30,361 nt of DNA, from the IMG/VR virus record IMGVR_UViG_3300009285_000077, positions 1-30,361 of that record; one strand, 5' to 3'. Made by a program: the position numbers and the translations under genes. The notes below the pieces were generated by a model, which saw only the letters and a list, made by a program, of their open reading frames with translations, did no database searches and was not told where the DNA came from. The DNA comes from a virus. This document shows positions 7,935-14,769 of this stretch, piece by piece (position 1 is the stretch's first letter; each line of letters opens with the position of its first letter).

Positions 7935-9146
7935 ATGAGCGATACCAAAGAAATCACGGACTTGATCGAAAAACAAGGCCGCGCATGGGAAGAATTCAAG
8001 AAGACCAACGATGCCATGCTGCAGGCCAAGGCCGACGGCAAATCTGTTGTCGAGTTCCAGGAATCTCTGGCCAAGATGCAGGGTGACATGACCGACGTGC
8101 GCAAATCTCTGTCCGAGATCGAGAAGAAAGCAGGCCGTCCAGGTGCAGCCTCTGAAAAGAGCGAAGACGAAATCGCCCACAAGCAGGCGTTCAACAAATA
8201 CCTGCGCAAAGGCATCGATACTGGCCTGAATGAACTGCAGCAAAAGGCCATGAACACCGGCTCCGATCCTGATGGCGGCTTCCTGGTGCTGCCTGAAATG
8301 GACATGACAATCGACCGCGTGGCGCCGACTGTAAGCGCTATGTTCCGTCTGGCCAATGTTGTGACCATCGGCTCCGCCAAGTACGAGAAGCTGGTCAAGA
8401 CTTCCGGCCTGTCTATGCGTCGTGTTGATGACGGCGAAGGCGGCGGCGAGACTACAAACCCGAAATACGCAAAGCTGCAGATCAATGTGCACACAGCCGA
8501 AGTCGAGCCTTGGGTATACAACGAAACTCTGGAGGATGCGTTTATCAACCTGGAAGGTGACCTGGCAATGGAAGCTGCGATTGGCTTTGCTGAGGGTGCT
8601 GGCGCCGAGTTCATCACCGGCAACGGCGTGGGTAAAGCTCGTGGTATCACTGCCTACGCCAACATCGCGAATGCGTCTTATACATGGGGCAGCGTGGGCT
8701 ACATCGCCACAGGCAAGTCTGCGGCTTTCGCATCCGTGGCTCCCGCCGACAAGGTGATCAGCCTGCAGCATGCTCTCAAGTCGCAGTATCGTCCTGGTGC
8801 AGTATGGCTGACCAACGACTCCACACTGGCAACCATGCGCCAGCTGAAGGACGGCTCCGGTTCGTACTACCTGTGGCAGCCTGATCCAGCCGCTGCTTTC
8901 GGTGGCCGCTTCTTGGGTCACCCTGTCGAGATCGATGACAACCTGGCTGACATCGCTGCCGGTTCGTATTCGCTGGCGTTCGGTAACTTCCTGCGCGCTT
9001 ACACCATCGTGAATCGCGCAGGAACTACCATCATCCGCGACAACATCACGACCAAGGGCACCACGAAGTTCAACTTCCGTCGTCGGTTCGGCGGCGGAAT
9101 TACGAACTATGAAGCGGTCAAACTTATGAAGTTCGCAACCAGCTGA
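7935..9146 (+). CDS. Major capsid protein, HK97 fold
   Basis: Major capsid protein forming the icosahedral shell. The 403 residues begin with a charged coiled-coil delta (scaffold) domain at about 1-65 and a linker, then the family hallmark KAMNTGSDPDGGFLVLPE at about residues 104-121, where the mature protein usually starts. The protease would therefore cut near residue 104, by analogy with HK97 gp5 (cut after 103). The body contains VVTIGSAKYEKLV, EVEPWVYNETLEDA, GAEFITGNGVGKARGI and WLTNDSTLATMRQLKD, all typical of this fold. The C-terminus has the usual RRRFGGGITNYEAVKLMKF. The ribosome site is AAAGGA. Codon use is strong and even, as expected for a highly expressed gene. Confidence 0.97.
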   Translation: MSDTKEITDLIEKQGRAWEEFKKTNDAMLQAKADGKSVVEFQESLAKMQGDMTDVRKSLSEIEKKAGRPGAASEKSEDEIAHKQAFNKYLRKGIDTGLNELQQKAMNTGSDPDGGFLVLPEMDMTIDRVAPTVSAMFRLANVVTIGSAKYEKLVKTSGLSMRRVDDGEGGGETTNPKYAKLQINVHTAEVEPWVYNETLEDAFINLEGDLAMEAAIGFAEGAGAEFITGNGVGKARGITAYANIANASYTWGSVGYIATGKSAAFASVAPADKVISLQHALKSQYRPGAVWLTNDSTLATMRQLKDGSGSYYLWQPDPAAAFGGRFLGHPVEIDDNLADIAAGSYSLAFGNFLRAYTIVNRAGTTIIRDNITTKGTTKFNFRRRFGGGITNYEAVKLMKFATS

Positions 9147-9169
9147 TCAGCTTCCGAAAGTAAAATTGC

Positions 9170-9190
9170 ACGGCGGCAATCTTCCGCCGT
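9170..9190 (+). terminator. Hairpin after the capsid gene
   Basis: Perfect 7-bp inverted repeat ACGGCGG / CCGCCGT with a 7-nt loop, in the 67-nt gap between the capsid gene and the next gene. No T-run follows, so it is not a classical intrinsic terminator. Attenuation or 3'-end protection of the capsid message is as likely. Confidence 0.4.
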
Positions 9191-9213
9191 AACCTGAAGA
9201 GAAAGGAAACATC

Positions 9214-9642
9214 ATGAACGATTTGCACAACAGCACTCGCACCAAGACAGTTATTTCACCGCTGGCTATTGGCGCAAATGCAACCAAGACCGGCCTGGTT
9301 GTTGATCGTCAAGGCTACGGCGGCGTGGAGTTCATCGCTGCCTATGGCGCTGTGACAACTACCGGCACCGTCGTGACTCTGGTCGTAAAGGAAGGCGACG
9401 TAACCGGCACCTTGACCAGCGTTGCAGACGCTGATCTGCTGGGCACCGAAGCTTTGTCCAGCCTGGCTGCTGGCGCACGTGTAGCAGGCACTGGCAAGGA
9501 GGTGACAAAACGTGTCGGCTACAAAGGCAACAAGCGTTACGTATCTGTTGATGCAGTACAGACGGGCACCACATCTGTTGGCGTGGTAGCGGTTGCAGCG
9601 ATGCTGCATTCCCCTAACAATGCGCCTACGGCCAACCCGTAA
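9214..9642 (+). CDS. Putative capsid decoration or accessory protein
   Basis: A 142-residue protein with no membrane segment, rich in Thr, Val, Gly and Ala. Text such as VVDRQGYGGVEFIAAYGAV and VGYKGNKRYVSVDAVQTGTTSVG resembles small phage proteins commonly found right after the capsid gene. The SKEVTKRVGYKGNKRYV-style region (here GKEVTKRVGYKGNKRYVSV) is the best-recognised part. It has the same ribosome-site style as the capsid gene (GAAAGGAAAC before the ATG). Hairpins lie on both sides, so it may form its own mRNA unit. A decoration role is inferred from position and size, not from a known domain. Confidence 0.65.
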   Translation: MNDLHNSTRTKTVISPLAIGANATKTGLVVDRQGYGGVEFIAAYGAVTTTGTVVTLVVKEGDVTGTLTSVADADLLGTEALSSLAAGARVAGTGKEVTKRVGYKGNKRYVSVDAVQTGTTSVGVVAVAAMLHSPNNAPTANP

Positions 9643-9652
9643 TGTAGATACG

Positions 9653-9674
9653 GCTGGCAGCTCACTCTGCCAGC
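9653..9674 (+). terminator. Hairpin after the putative decoration gene
   Basis: Perfect 8-bp inverted repeat GCTGGCAG / CTGCCAGC with a 6-nt loop CTCACT, starting 10 nt after the stop codon. It lacks a T-run. Together with the hairpin at 9170-9190 it brackets a single gene. Confidence 0.42.
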
Positions 9675-9723
9675 GCCGGATAACGTAACCGGCCAAAATT
9701 CCAACCTAGTGAGAGGTGATTAA

Positions 9724-9954
9724 ATGAGAAAAATATCCGCAGATGAATTGATTGAAGCTCTTTATAATCAGAAGCCAGTTCAATATTGGGAAATCGGAGA
9801 AGAAATTATCGATTCGATACGAATGGCAAAAGACGAAACAGGAATATACCTTGCGTGCAGTAATGGCACGAATTGCGAAAGTTTGCTTGGGTATAAAATA
9901 AAAATTGTATCAGGCGATGGATATCGTTTTGTTACTGAAGGAGTGACAAAATGA
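9724..9954 (+). CDS. Hypothetical protein (76 aa), AT-rich
   Basis: A 76-residue acidic protein of unknown function: MRKISADELIEALYNQ, then a conserved-looking core of mixed strands and helix ending IVSGDGYRFVTEGVTK. No membrane segment or known motif is seen. The ribosome site is strong (GAGAGGTGA, 5-8 nt before the ATG). Base composition is visibly more AT-rich than the capsid and connector genes. Together with its place after a hairpin this suggests a more recent insertion, of the kind called a moron. It overlaps the next gene by ATGA, so the two are probably made together. Confidence 0.65.
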   Translation: MRKISADELIEALYNQKPVQYWEIGEEIIDSIRMAKDETGIYLACSNGTNCESLLGYKIKIVSGDGYRFVTEGVTK

Positions 9955-11294
9955 GTCTTGAATCAGGAGAACGTCAAGTGTCTGAGACAATCGATGGAAT
10001 TCGGCGTGACCATGTGGCTCGCTACGAGTTTGTGGCAGGATTTATCCCAGAAGGCAGTGACGTGATCGACTTTGCATGTGGCATTGGCTACGGCTCAAAT
10101 ATCATGGCGAATGCTGGCATGAAGGTCGCCGCGTTCGATATTGATGATGAGGCGCTGGAATATGCTGGTCAGCATTACGCGCACCAGAACGTCACATTCA
10201 TGAAGCAGGACGGGAATGCTCCGTCGATTGAAATTGCCGCAGACTACGCAGTATCGTTCGAGACTATTGAGCATGTTGAAGATCCACGCCCGCTGCTGAA
10301 GTATTTGCGATGTGCGAACAAGCTGATTGCCAGCGTGCCGAATGAATCGGTGATGCCGTGGATGCGCGAAGATGGGGCTGTGACTGCGTTCCACTTTCGC
10401 CATTACACGAAGAACGAATTTGCCGAGCTACTGATTTCGTGCGGATGGCACCCGGTAGAATGGTACGGCCAGGAAGGGCCGGAGTCTGAAGTAGAGCCGA
10501 ATGTGCACGGGCGCACGCTCATTGCGGTATGCGAAAAGATCGACATACCAGAAACGACTGATGACGAAGAGCGGCACATTGCGATTCTCGGACTCGGCCC
10601 TTCGCTGGATCAGTACTTGGAAGTGACCAAGCGCCTCGGCGGTAGATCGAAGTTCTGCCACGAGACATGGGCAATAAATGCCCTTGGCAATGTGTTTGAC
10701 TGCGACTTGATTTTCCACATGGATGACATCCGCATCCAGATGATCAGGGCGGAAGCATCGCCACAGTCGAATATTGCCGCGATGGTTGACTGGATGAAGC
10801 ATAGCAAAGTGCCGGTGATTACAAGCAGGCCGCACAAAGACTTTCCGGCGATGGCTGCATTCCCTCTGGAGGATGTGCTTAACGTGCTGGGCCATGACTA
10901 TTTCAACAACACTGCGGCCTATGCTGTGGCGTTCGCGATCTATACCGGGGCCACGAAAATTAGCCTATTCGGGATGGACTACACCTACCCGAACGCGCAT
11001 GATGCGGAAAAGGGCAGGGCGTGTGTTGAATTCTGGCTTGGCCAGGCGCATGCAAGGGGCATCAAGATCAACCTGCCGAAGACCACGACGCTGATGGATT
11101 CTATGTATCCTCGTGCGTCAAGGCTATACGGTTACGACACTCTGGATGTGGATTTCAACATGCAAGAGGATGGCCGTCTCAAGTTGAAGTTCACTGAGCG
11201 CGAGAAACTGCCAACGGCTGCAGAGATCGAGCGCAACTATGACCACTCGGCCCCGATTGCAAAGCAGCATCAATCGACAAAGGAAGCGACATGA
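9951..11294 (+). CDS. Class I methyltransferase fused to DUF115-like Rossmann domain
   Basis: A two-domain protein of 447 residues. Residues about 1-195 form a class I SAM-dependent methyltransferase: motif I DFACGIGYGS (40-49), an acidic motif II region AFDIDD (61-66) and the motif IV-like SFETIEHVEDPRPLL (102-116), as in UbiE/Methyltransf_11 enzymes. Residues about 208-415 form a second Rossmann-like domain: HIAILGLGPSLDQYL (209-223), the WAINALGNVFDCDLIFHMDD segment near 240-259 and TKISLFGMDYTYPNAHD near residue 340. This layout recalls DUF115 / MptE-like and sialyltransferase-like (GT42) domains, which also occur in phage head regions. The substrate is unknown. Modification of a glycan or nucleotide-linked group is an inference. 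The gene overlaps both neighbours by ATGA. Confidence 0.75.
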   Translation: MSLESGERQVSETIDGIRRDHVARYEFVAGFIPEGSDVIDFACGIGYGSNIMANAGMKVAAFDIDDEALEYAGQHYAHQNVTFMKQDGNAPSIEIAADYAVSFETIEHVEDPRPLLKYLRCANKLIASVPNESVMPWMREDGAVTAFHFRHYTKNEFAELLISCGWHPVEWYGQEGPESEVEPNVHGRTLIAVCEKIDIPETTDDEERHIAILGLGPSLDQYLEVTKRLGGRSKFCHETWAINALGNVFDCDLIFHMDDIRIQMIRAEASPQSNIAAMVDWMKHSKVPVITSRPHKDFPAMAAFPLEDVLNVLGHDYFNNTAAYAVAFAIYTGATKISLFGMDYTYPNAHDAEKGRACVEFWLGQAHARGIKINLPKTTTLMDSMYPRASRLYGYDTLDVDFNMQEDGRLKLKFTEREKLPTAAEIERNYDHSAPIAKQHQSTKEAT

Positions 11295-11494
11295 AATACA
11301 AGATCATGAAATCTTTTAAAGGTTCACAGGATGGCCGCTTTGCCGAAGACTTTACGGCTGGCACAGAATGCGAACTGTCTGATTATCTCGTGTCGTGCGT
11401 TCCGGCAGACTGGATCGAACCTGCCGACAAGGCTACAATCGAGATTGACAACAAGGCAATCATCACTGACACACCGAAGCGGAAGGTCAAATGA
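11291..11494 (+). CDS. Small conserved phage protein (67 aa)
   Basis: A 67-residue protein beginning MKYKIMKSFKGSQDGRF, then a stretch TAGTECELSDYLVSCVPADW and a basic C-terminus (PKRKVK). Small proteins that begin KYKxxKSFxGSxDG and precede the first head-tail connector are frequent in phages, but their job is unknown. It overlaps the methyltransferase gene and the connector gene by ATGA on each side, so it belongs to the head-completion block. No catalytic residue or membrane segment is visible. Confidence 0.7.
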   Translation: MKYKIMKSFKGSQDGRFAEDFTAGTECELSDYLVSCVPADWIEPADKATIEIDNKAIITDTPKRKVK

Positions 11495-12417
11495 TCACCG
11501 TCTATTCACAGCCAGCAACAGAGCCGCTCACCATTGCTGAGGTGATGACACACCTGCGCATTGATGAGTCGAATCAGGAGCCGGCGCCAGGTGTAATTAC
11601 GGCGGCGCTGATTTCCCCTGCGGTGGCTGGTAACGTGAATACCGGCGTTCACCGGTACTTATGCACGTTCGTGACCAGTGCCGGCGAGACACAGGCTGGC
11701 GATATTTCCGCTGCTGTGACCGTAGTTGATTCGGCGATCAATGGCAAAGTATCACTTACCGCGATCCCGCTCGGCGGTGGCGCGGTAACAGCTCGCAAGC
11801 TGTATCGAACTGTTGCCGGCGGGTCTCAGTACCTGCTGCTTGCTACGCTGGCAGACAATACGACAACGATCTACACCGACAACATCGCCGATGCTTCGCT
11901 GGGCGCAGAAGCCCCCTCCGTCAACACCACGAGTGACCCGTACCTGTCCATGCTGATCAAGGCCGCGCGCCAAGCTGCCGAGCTTGAGCTGCATCGCTAC
12001 ATGATCACTCAGACAATCGACGCTTACTATGACGACTTCCAGAATGAGTTCCTGCTGCCGCCGATTCAGTCTGTAAGCGCGCTCACCTACATCGATGAGA
12101 ACGAGGCAGAGCAGACGCTTTCGGTAACATACTACGACGTGGACGCGGTGAGCATTCCGGCCCGCGTCAGGCTGGCCGATGGGTACTCATGGCCGACAAC
12201 ATTCGACAAGCCGAACGTCGTCAAGATACGCGCCATCGTCGGGTATGGCGCCGCGGCTGCTGTGCCGGAGTGTATCAAGCACTGGATGTTGGTCAAGATT
12301 TCCACGATGTACGAAACCCGCGAGCAATACATCACCGGCACTATCCTGAGCAGCGTGCCGCAACAGTTCATTGATGCACTGCTTGATCCAGAGCGGGTGC
12401 ATGGCAGGACGGCATAA
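11491..12417 (+). CDS. Head-tail connector (gp6-like) with inserted Ig-like domain
   Basis: Head-tail connector of the HK97 gp6 type, the adaptor ring that sits on the portal. The 308 residues are much longer than the usual 100-200. Residues 1-28 (EPLTIAEVMTHLRIDES) and about 149 onward (DPYLSMLIKAARQAAELELHRYMITQTI, then LLPPIQSVSALTYID and PECIKHWMLVKISTMYE) form the normal helical and beta connector. Between them, residues about 29-148 form an inserted beta domain: GNVNTGVHRYLCTFVTSAGE, VSLTAIPLGG, ARKLYRTVAGG, ADNTTTIYTDNIADASLG. That pattern belongs to an Ig-like fold common in phage structural proteins. The domain is likely exposed at the neck of the particle. Confidence 0.85.
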   Translation: MITVYSQPATEPLTIAEVMTHLRIDESNQEPAPGVITAALISPAVAGNVNTGVHRYLCTFVTSAGETQAGDISAAVTVVDSAINGKVSLTAIPLGGGAVTARKLYRTVAGGSQYLLLATLADNTTTIYTDNIADASLGAEAPSVNTTSDPYLSMLIKAARQAAELELHRYMITQTIDAYYDDFQNEFLLPPIQSVSALTYIDENEAEQTLSVTYYDVDAVSIPARVRLADGYSWPTTFDKPNVVKIRAIVGYGAAAAVPECIKHWMLVKISTMYETREQYITGTILSSVPQQFIDALLDPERVHGRTA

Positions 12418-12728
12418 TGCAGGCCGGCAAACTCAACAAGCGCATCACCATCCAGGCGCAAGTCACGACGCAGAATGCTATCGGTGAACAGCTCACAAGC
12501 TGGACGACTGTCTGTGTTGTGAGCGCATCGGTCAATGACATGACCGGGCGCGAGTTTTTTGCGGCTGGTGCGCCGGTTGAGTCGATCATTACGAAGATTC
12601 AGATTCGGCATATGACAGACATCACTGCCGCGATGCGCGTGCTGTGCGCGGATGACGTGTACAATATCGAAGCCGTGCTGCATGAGAGCAATAAAGCTCT
12701 GACGCTGATGTGCAAGAGGGTGACATGA
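12417..12728 (+). CDS. Head closure / head-tail joining protein (Phage_H_T_join)
   Basis: Head completion protein of the Phage_H_T_join group (SPP1 gp16-like), which closes the connector channel and receives the tail. The 103 residues show the family pattern: MQAGKLNKRITIQAQ at the N-terminus, WTTVCVVSASVNDMTGREFFAAG in the middle, and ITKIQIRHMTDITAAMRV followed by YNIEAVLHES. It overlaps the connector stop by TAATG and the next gene by ATGA, as is usual for this block of small genes. Confidence 0.88.
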   Translation: MQAGKLNKRITIQAQVTTQNAIGEQLTSWTTVCVVSASVNDMTGREFFAAGAPVESIITKIQIRHMTDITAAMRVLCADDVYNIEAVLHESNKALTLMCKRVT

Positions 12729-13114
12729 TCAAGGTCAGTACCAGGCTAAAGGGTGATTTTGCGAATGCTCTCAAGGAAGCGGAGCGGAATATTTCCGAGC
12801 GCGTCCTGGTTGCTGGTGCTGCAGCCATGGCAAAGGTCATTTACGACGACATCCAGAATAATCCATCCTTCCCTGAGAAATCCGGCCTGCTGAAAAGCGC
12901 AATTTACAGGACGTTGTCGAAAGACAATTCAACTGAGAATAAAGCCGTTTATCATGTCGGCGTGAACAAGCGCAAAGCCCCGCACTGGCATTGGCTTGAA
13001 TTCGGCAACAGCAGAATACCTGCGCAGCCGTACATCCGGCCAGCATTCGACAAGATCGGCGAAGCTATTGAGGCAGGGAAGGCGCGCATGGCTGAGAGGT
13101 TGAAAACATTATGA
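12725..13114 (+). CDS. HK97 gp10-like tail completion protein
   Basis: HK97 gp10-family protein, a tail-completion or head-tail component. The 129-residue product begins MIKVSTRLKGDFANALKEAE and ends with the family hallmark HWHWLEFGNSRIPAQPYIRP followed by AF. The start chosen is the ATG at 12725, because it overlaps the previous stop as ATGA and has AGAGGG upstream. A GTG 15 nt earlier would add five residues but lies inside the preceding gene. The gene has the usual order after the head-closure protein and before the tail terminator. Confidence 0.9.
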   Translation: MIKVSTRLKGDFANALKEAERNISERVLVAGAAAMAKVIYDDIQNNPSFPEKSGLLKSAIYRTLSKDNSTENKAVYHVGVNKRKAPHWHWLEFGNSRIPAQPYIRPAFDKIGEAIEAGKARMAERLKTL

Positions 13115-13461
13115 GCGTGGAATCTCTGATCTTCGACACCCTGAAAACGCTTGCATCTAACCGCGTGTATCCAGATATTGCCCCGGCCAATACGACCAGG
13201 CCATATATCACCTACCAGCAGATCGGCGGCAGCGGCGTAAACTTTGTCGACCCGACCGTGCCGAGCAAAAAGAATTCCAGATTCCAGATTAACGTCTGGG
13301 ATGACACGCGCCTGAGCTGTGCTACAATCGCCGGGCAAGTAGAAGATGCGCTCAGGGCTGCAACATCGCTGCACACTACTGTATTGTCGGCACCTGTGGC
13401 ATCATACGAAGTTGAAACCGGGCTGCGCGGTTCGCGGCAAGATTTTGGATTTTGGCAGTAA
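13111..13461 (+). CDS. Tail terminator / tail completion protein (DUF3168)
   Basis: A DUF3168-type protein (lambda gpU / gp17-like), which forms the ring that ends tail polymerisation and meets the head. The 116 residues include VYPDIAPANTTRPYITYQQI and RFQINVWDDTRLSCATIAGQ, the recognisable core (Y..A.....PYI.Y.. then FQIdvW), and an RQDFGFWQ C-terminus. It starts in an ATGA overlap with the gp10-like gene. The size matches the family. Confidence 0.88.
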   Translation: MSVESLIFDTLKTLASNRVYPDIAPANTTRPYITYQQIGGSGVNFVDPTVPSKKNSRFQINVWDDTRLSCATIAGQVEDALRAATSLHTTVLSAPVASYEVETGLRGSRQDFGFWQ

Positions 13462-13482
13462 TTTTTTAGAAAGGGAAATATC

Positions 13483-14133
13483 ATGTCTATCAGTCTTCCT
13501 AACGGTGCGATTGTATCCATCGCTTCCGGCTATGGCGCGTCTAAAGTAATGTCTGTATTGACCAATGCGAATCCGGCTGTTGCAACACTTGAAGCGTCTC
13601 ACGGCGTTGCGACCGGTGACTATATCGAGGTAACCTCTGGCTGGTCGCGCTTGACGGATAAGATCGTCCGAGCCGGCACAGTATCTGTTAATGATGTGCC
13701 TCTTGAGGGTTACAATACAAGCCTGACATCGATTTATCCTGCCGGAACTGGCACCGGCTCTGTGCGAGAGATCACCGGATGGACTCAACTGTCGCAAGTT
13801 CTGTCGAGCACATCCAATGGCGGCGAGCAGCAGTTCCTCGAATACCAGCTGCTGGAATCCGACGCGCAGAAGCGTATCCCGACATTCAAGAGCGCAGCTG
13901 GTCTGACTATGAGCATTGCCGATGATCCGACACTTGCCGGTTACATCCTGGCTTCCACCGCCAACGATGACCGCCTGGCGCGTGCTGTGAAGGTCGTTCT
14001 GCCGAATGGCGCGATCTTGCTGTACAACGCCTACATCTCGCTGAACAAGACCCCATCGCTGACGGTGAACGAGATCATGGCCGTCGAGGTGACGCTGTCG
14101 TTGCTGAACGAGCCAGTGCGCTATGCGTCGTGA
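13483..14133 (+). CDS. Major tail tube protein
   Basis: Major tail tube subunit, stacked as hexamers around the tape measure. The 216 residues have an N-terminal IVSIASGYGASKVMSVLTN, then GDYIEVTSGWSRLTDKIVRA and VPLEGYNT. The core follows: EITGWTQLSQVLSSTSNGGE, RIPTFKSAAGLTMSIADDP, and LPNGAILLYNAYISLNKTPS. The order before the chaperone and tape measure is diagnostic. A good ribosome site (AAAGGGAAA) fits high expression, and unlike its neighbours the gene does not overlap the gene before it. Confidence 0.92.
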   Translation: MSISLPNGAIVSIASGYGASKVMSVLTNANPAVATLEASHGVATGDYIEVTSGWSRLTDKIVRAGTVSVNDVPLEGYNTSLTSIYPAGTGTGSVREITGWTQLSQVLSSTSNGGEQQFLEYQLLESDAQKRIPTFKSAAGLTMSIADDPTLAGYILASTANDDRLARAVKVVLPNGAILLYNAYISLNKTPSLTVNEIMAVEVTLSLLNEPVRYAS

Positions 14134-14146
14134 TCGGTGAAGGCAC

Positions 14147-14458
14147 ATGGCTAAACTCAAACTAGTAGCGAATCCGACATTCAAAGCGAAGGTCGGCATC
14201 CCGGTAGCCGGTGGCGATCCTGTTGATGTTGAGATGACATTCAAGCATCGGACGAAAGCCGACCTTGAAGAGTTCATCAAGACCCGCGCAGGCAAGGACG
14301 ACATCGACTCGTTCATTGAAATGGTCACCGGCTGGGAGCTTGACGATCCATTCTCGAAAGAGAATGCCGAAACACTGCTGCAGAATTACGCCGGTGCAGG
14401 TCTGGCTACATTCAAGACCTACATCGACCAGCTCGTACAGGCGCGCTTAAAAAACTGA
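14147..14458 (+). CDS. Tail assembly chaperone, short (unshifted) form
   Basis: Tail assembly chaperone of the lambda gpG kind, the short form. The 103 residues start MAKLKLVANPTFKAKVGIPV, include VEMTFKHRTKADLEEFIKT and end QARLKN at the TGA at 14456. Helical and acidic, it has the usual size for this family. It binds the tape measure during tail assembly. The last three sense codons before the stop, TTA AAA AAC, carry the slippery heptamer, so a fraction of ribosomes should continue in the -1 frame to make the long form. Confidence 0.9.
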   Translation: MAKLKLVANPTFKAKVGIPVAGGDPVDVEMTFKHRTKADLEEFIKTRAGKDDIDSFIEMVTGWELDDPFSKENAETLLQNYAGAGLATFKTYIDQLVQARLKN

Positions 14459-14769
14459 AAGCCTCCGCCGTCGCGATCTATTCCAAGGGCGCGAACGAAG
14501 CGGAGGCAGCAGCATACGGACTGACACTTGCTGAGGCAGAAGAGGCCAGAGCGATTGACGTTTGGCCTGACAATGCCGAATCGGTGAACGTGTTCATCGC
14601 CATGAGCACTCAATGGCGAATCGGCAACAATGGCGCGACCGGACTGGATTATAATGCACTGAAACCAGTCATGGAATTCGTGAAGGTGCGCGACCAGCAA
14701 CAAGTATTTGAGGACATCCGAATCATGGAAGATGTGGCCTTGTCTGTAATCAGGGAGTCGAAGAAATGA
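14147..14769 (+). CDS. Tail assembly chaperone, long form by -1 frameshift
   Basis: The long chaperone (lambda gpGT-like), made when ribosomes slip back by one base at A AAA AAC (14449-14455). The -1 frame is open from the slip site to the TGA ending at 14769. It adds 104 residues beginning LKASAVAIYSKGANEAEAAA, then DVWPDNAESVNVFIAMSTQW, and GLDYNALKPVMEFVKV. The WP.N...F.....TQWR.G..G..GLDY pattern is that of DUF1799-type chaperone C-termini. The fusion is about 207 residues. The downstream half has no good ribosome site of its own until an internal ATG at 14584, which would split the conserved domain. The ORF ends in an ATGA overlap with the tape measure. Confidence 0.88.
14449..14507 (+). 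promoter_or_regulatory. Programmed -1 frameshift site with stimulatory hairpin
   Basis: Slippery heptamer A AAA AAC (14449-14455) in the frame of the short chaperone, 0 nt before its stop codon. A perfect 8-bp GC-rich stem GCCTCCGC (14461-14468) / GCGGAGGC (14500-14507) starts after a 5-nt spacer, the usual distance for a frameshift stimulator. The 31-nt loop contains two CGCG elements that could pair inside it. Confidence 0.85.

Noticed and set aside
7908-8921. A 337-codon minus-strand frame opposite the major capsid gene.
   Set aside because: It mirrors the strongly codon-biased capsid gene. Its product has no domain and no neighbours on that strand.
12710-12724. A GTG start at 12710 for the gp10-like gene.
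   Set aside because: It would add five residues inside the preceding gene. The ATG at 12725 overlaps the previous stop as ATGA, has AGAGGG upstream and matches the family N-terminus.
13402-14328. A 308-codon minus-strand frame opposite the tail tube gene.
   Set aside because: It is antisense to a well-supported tail tube gene, with no ribosome site or family resemblance.
14584-14769. A separate 61-codon gene starting at the internal ATG 14584.
   Set aside because: The conserved domain begins before this ATG in the same frame, and the upstream slippery site with its hairpin explains the frame better as the end of a frameshift product.
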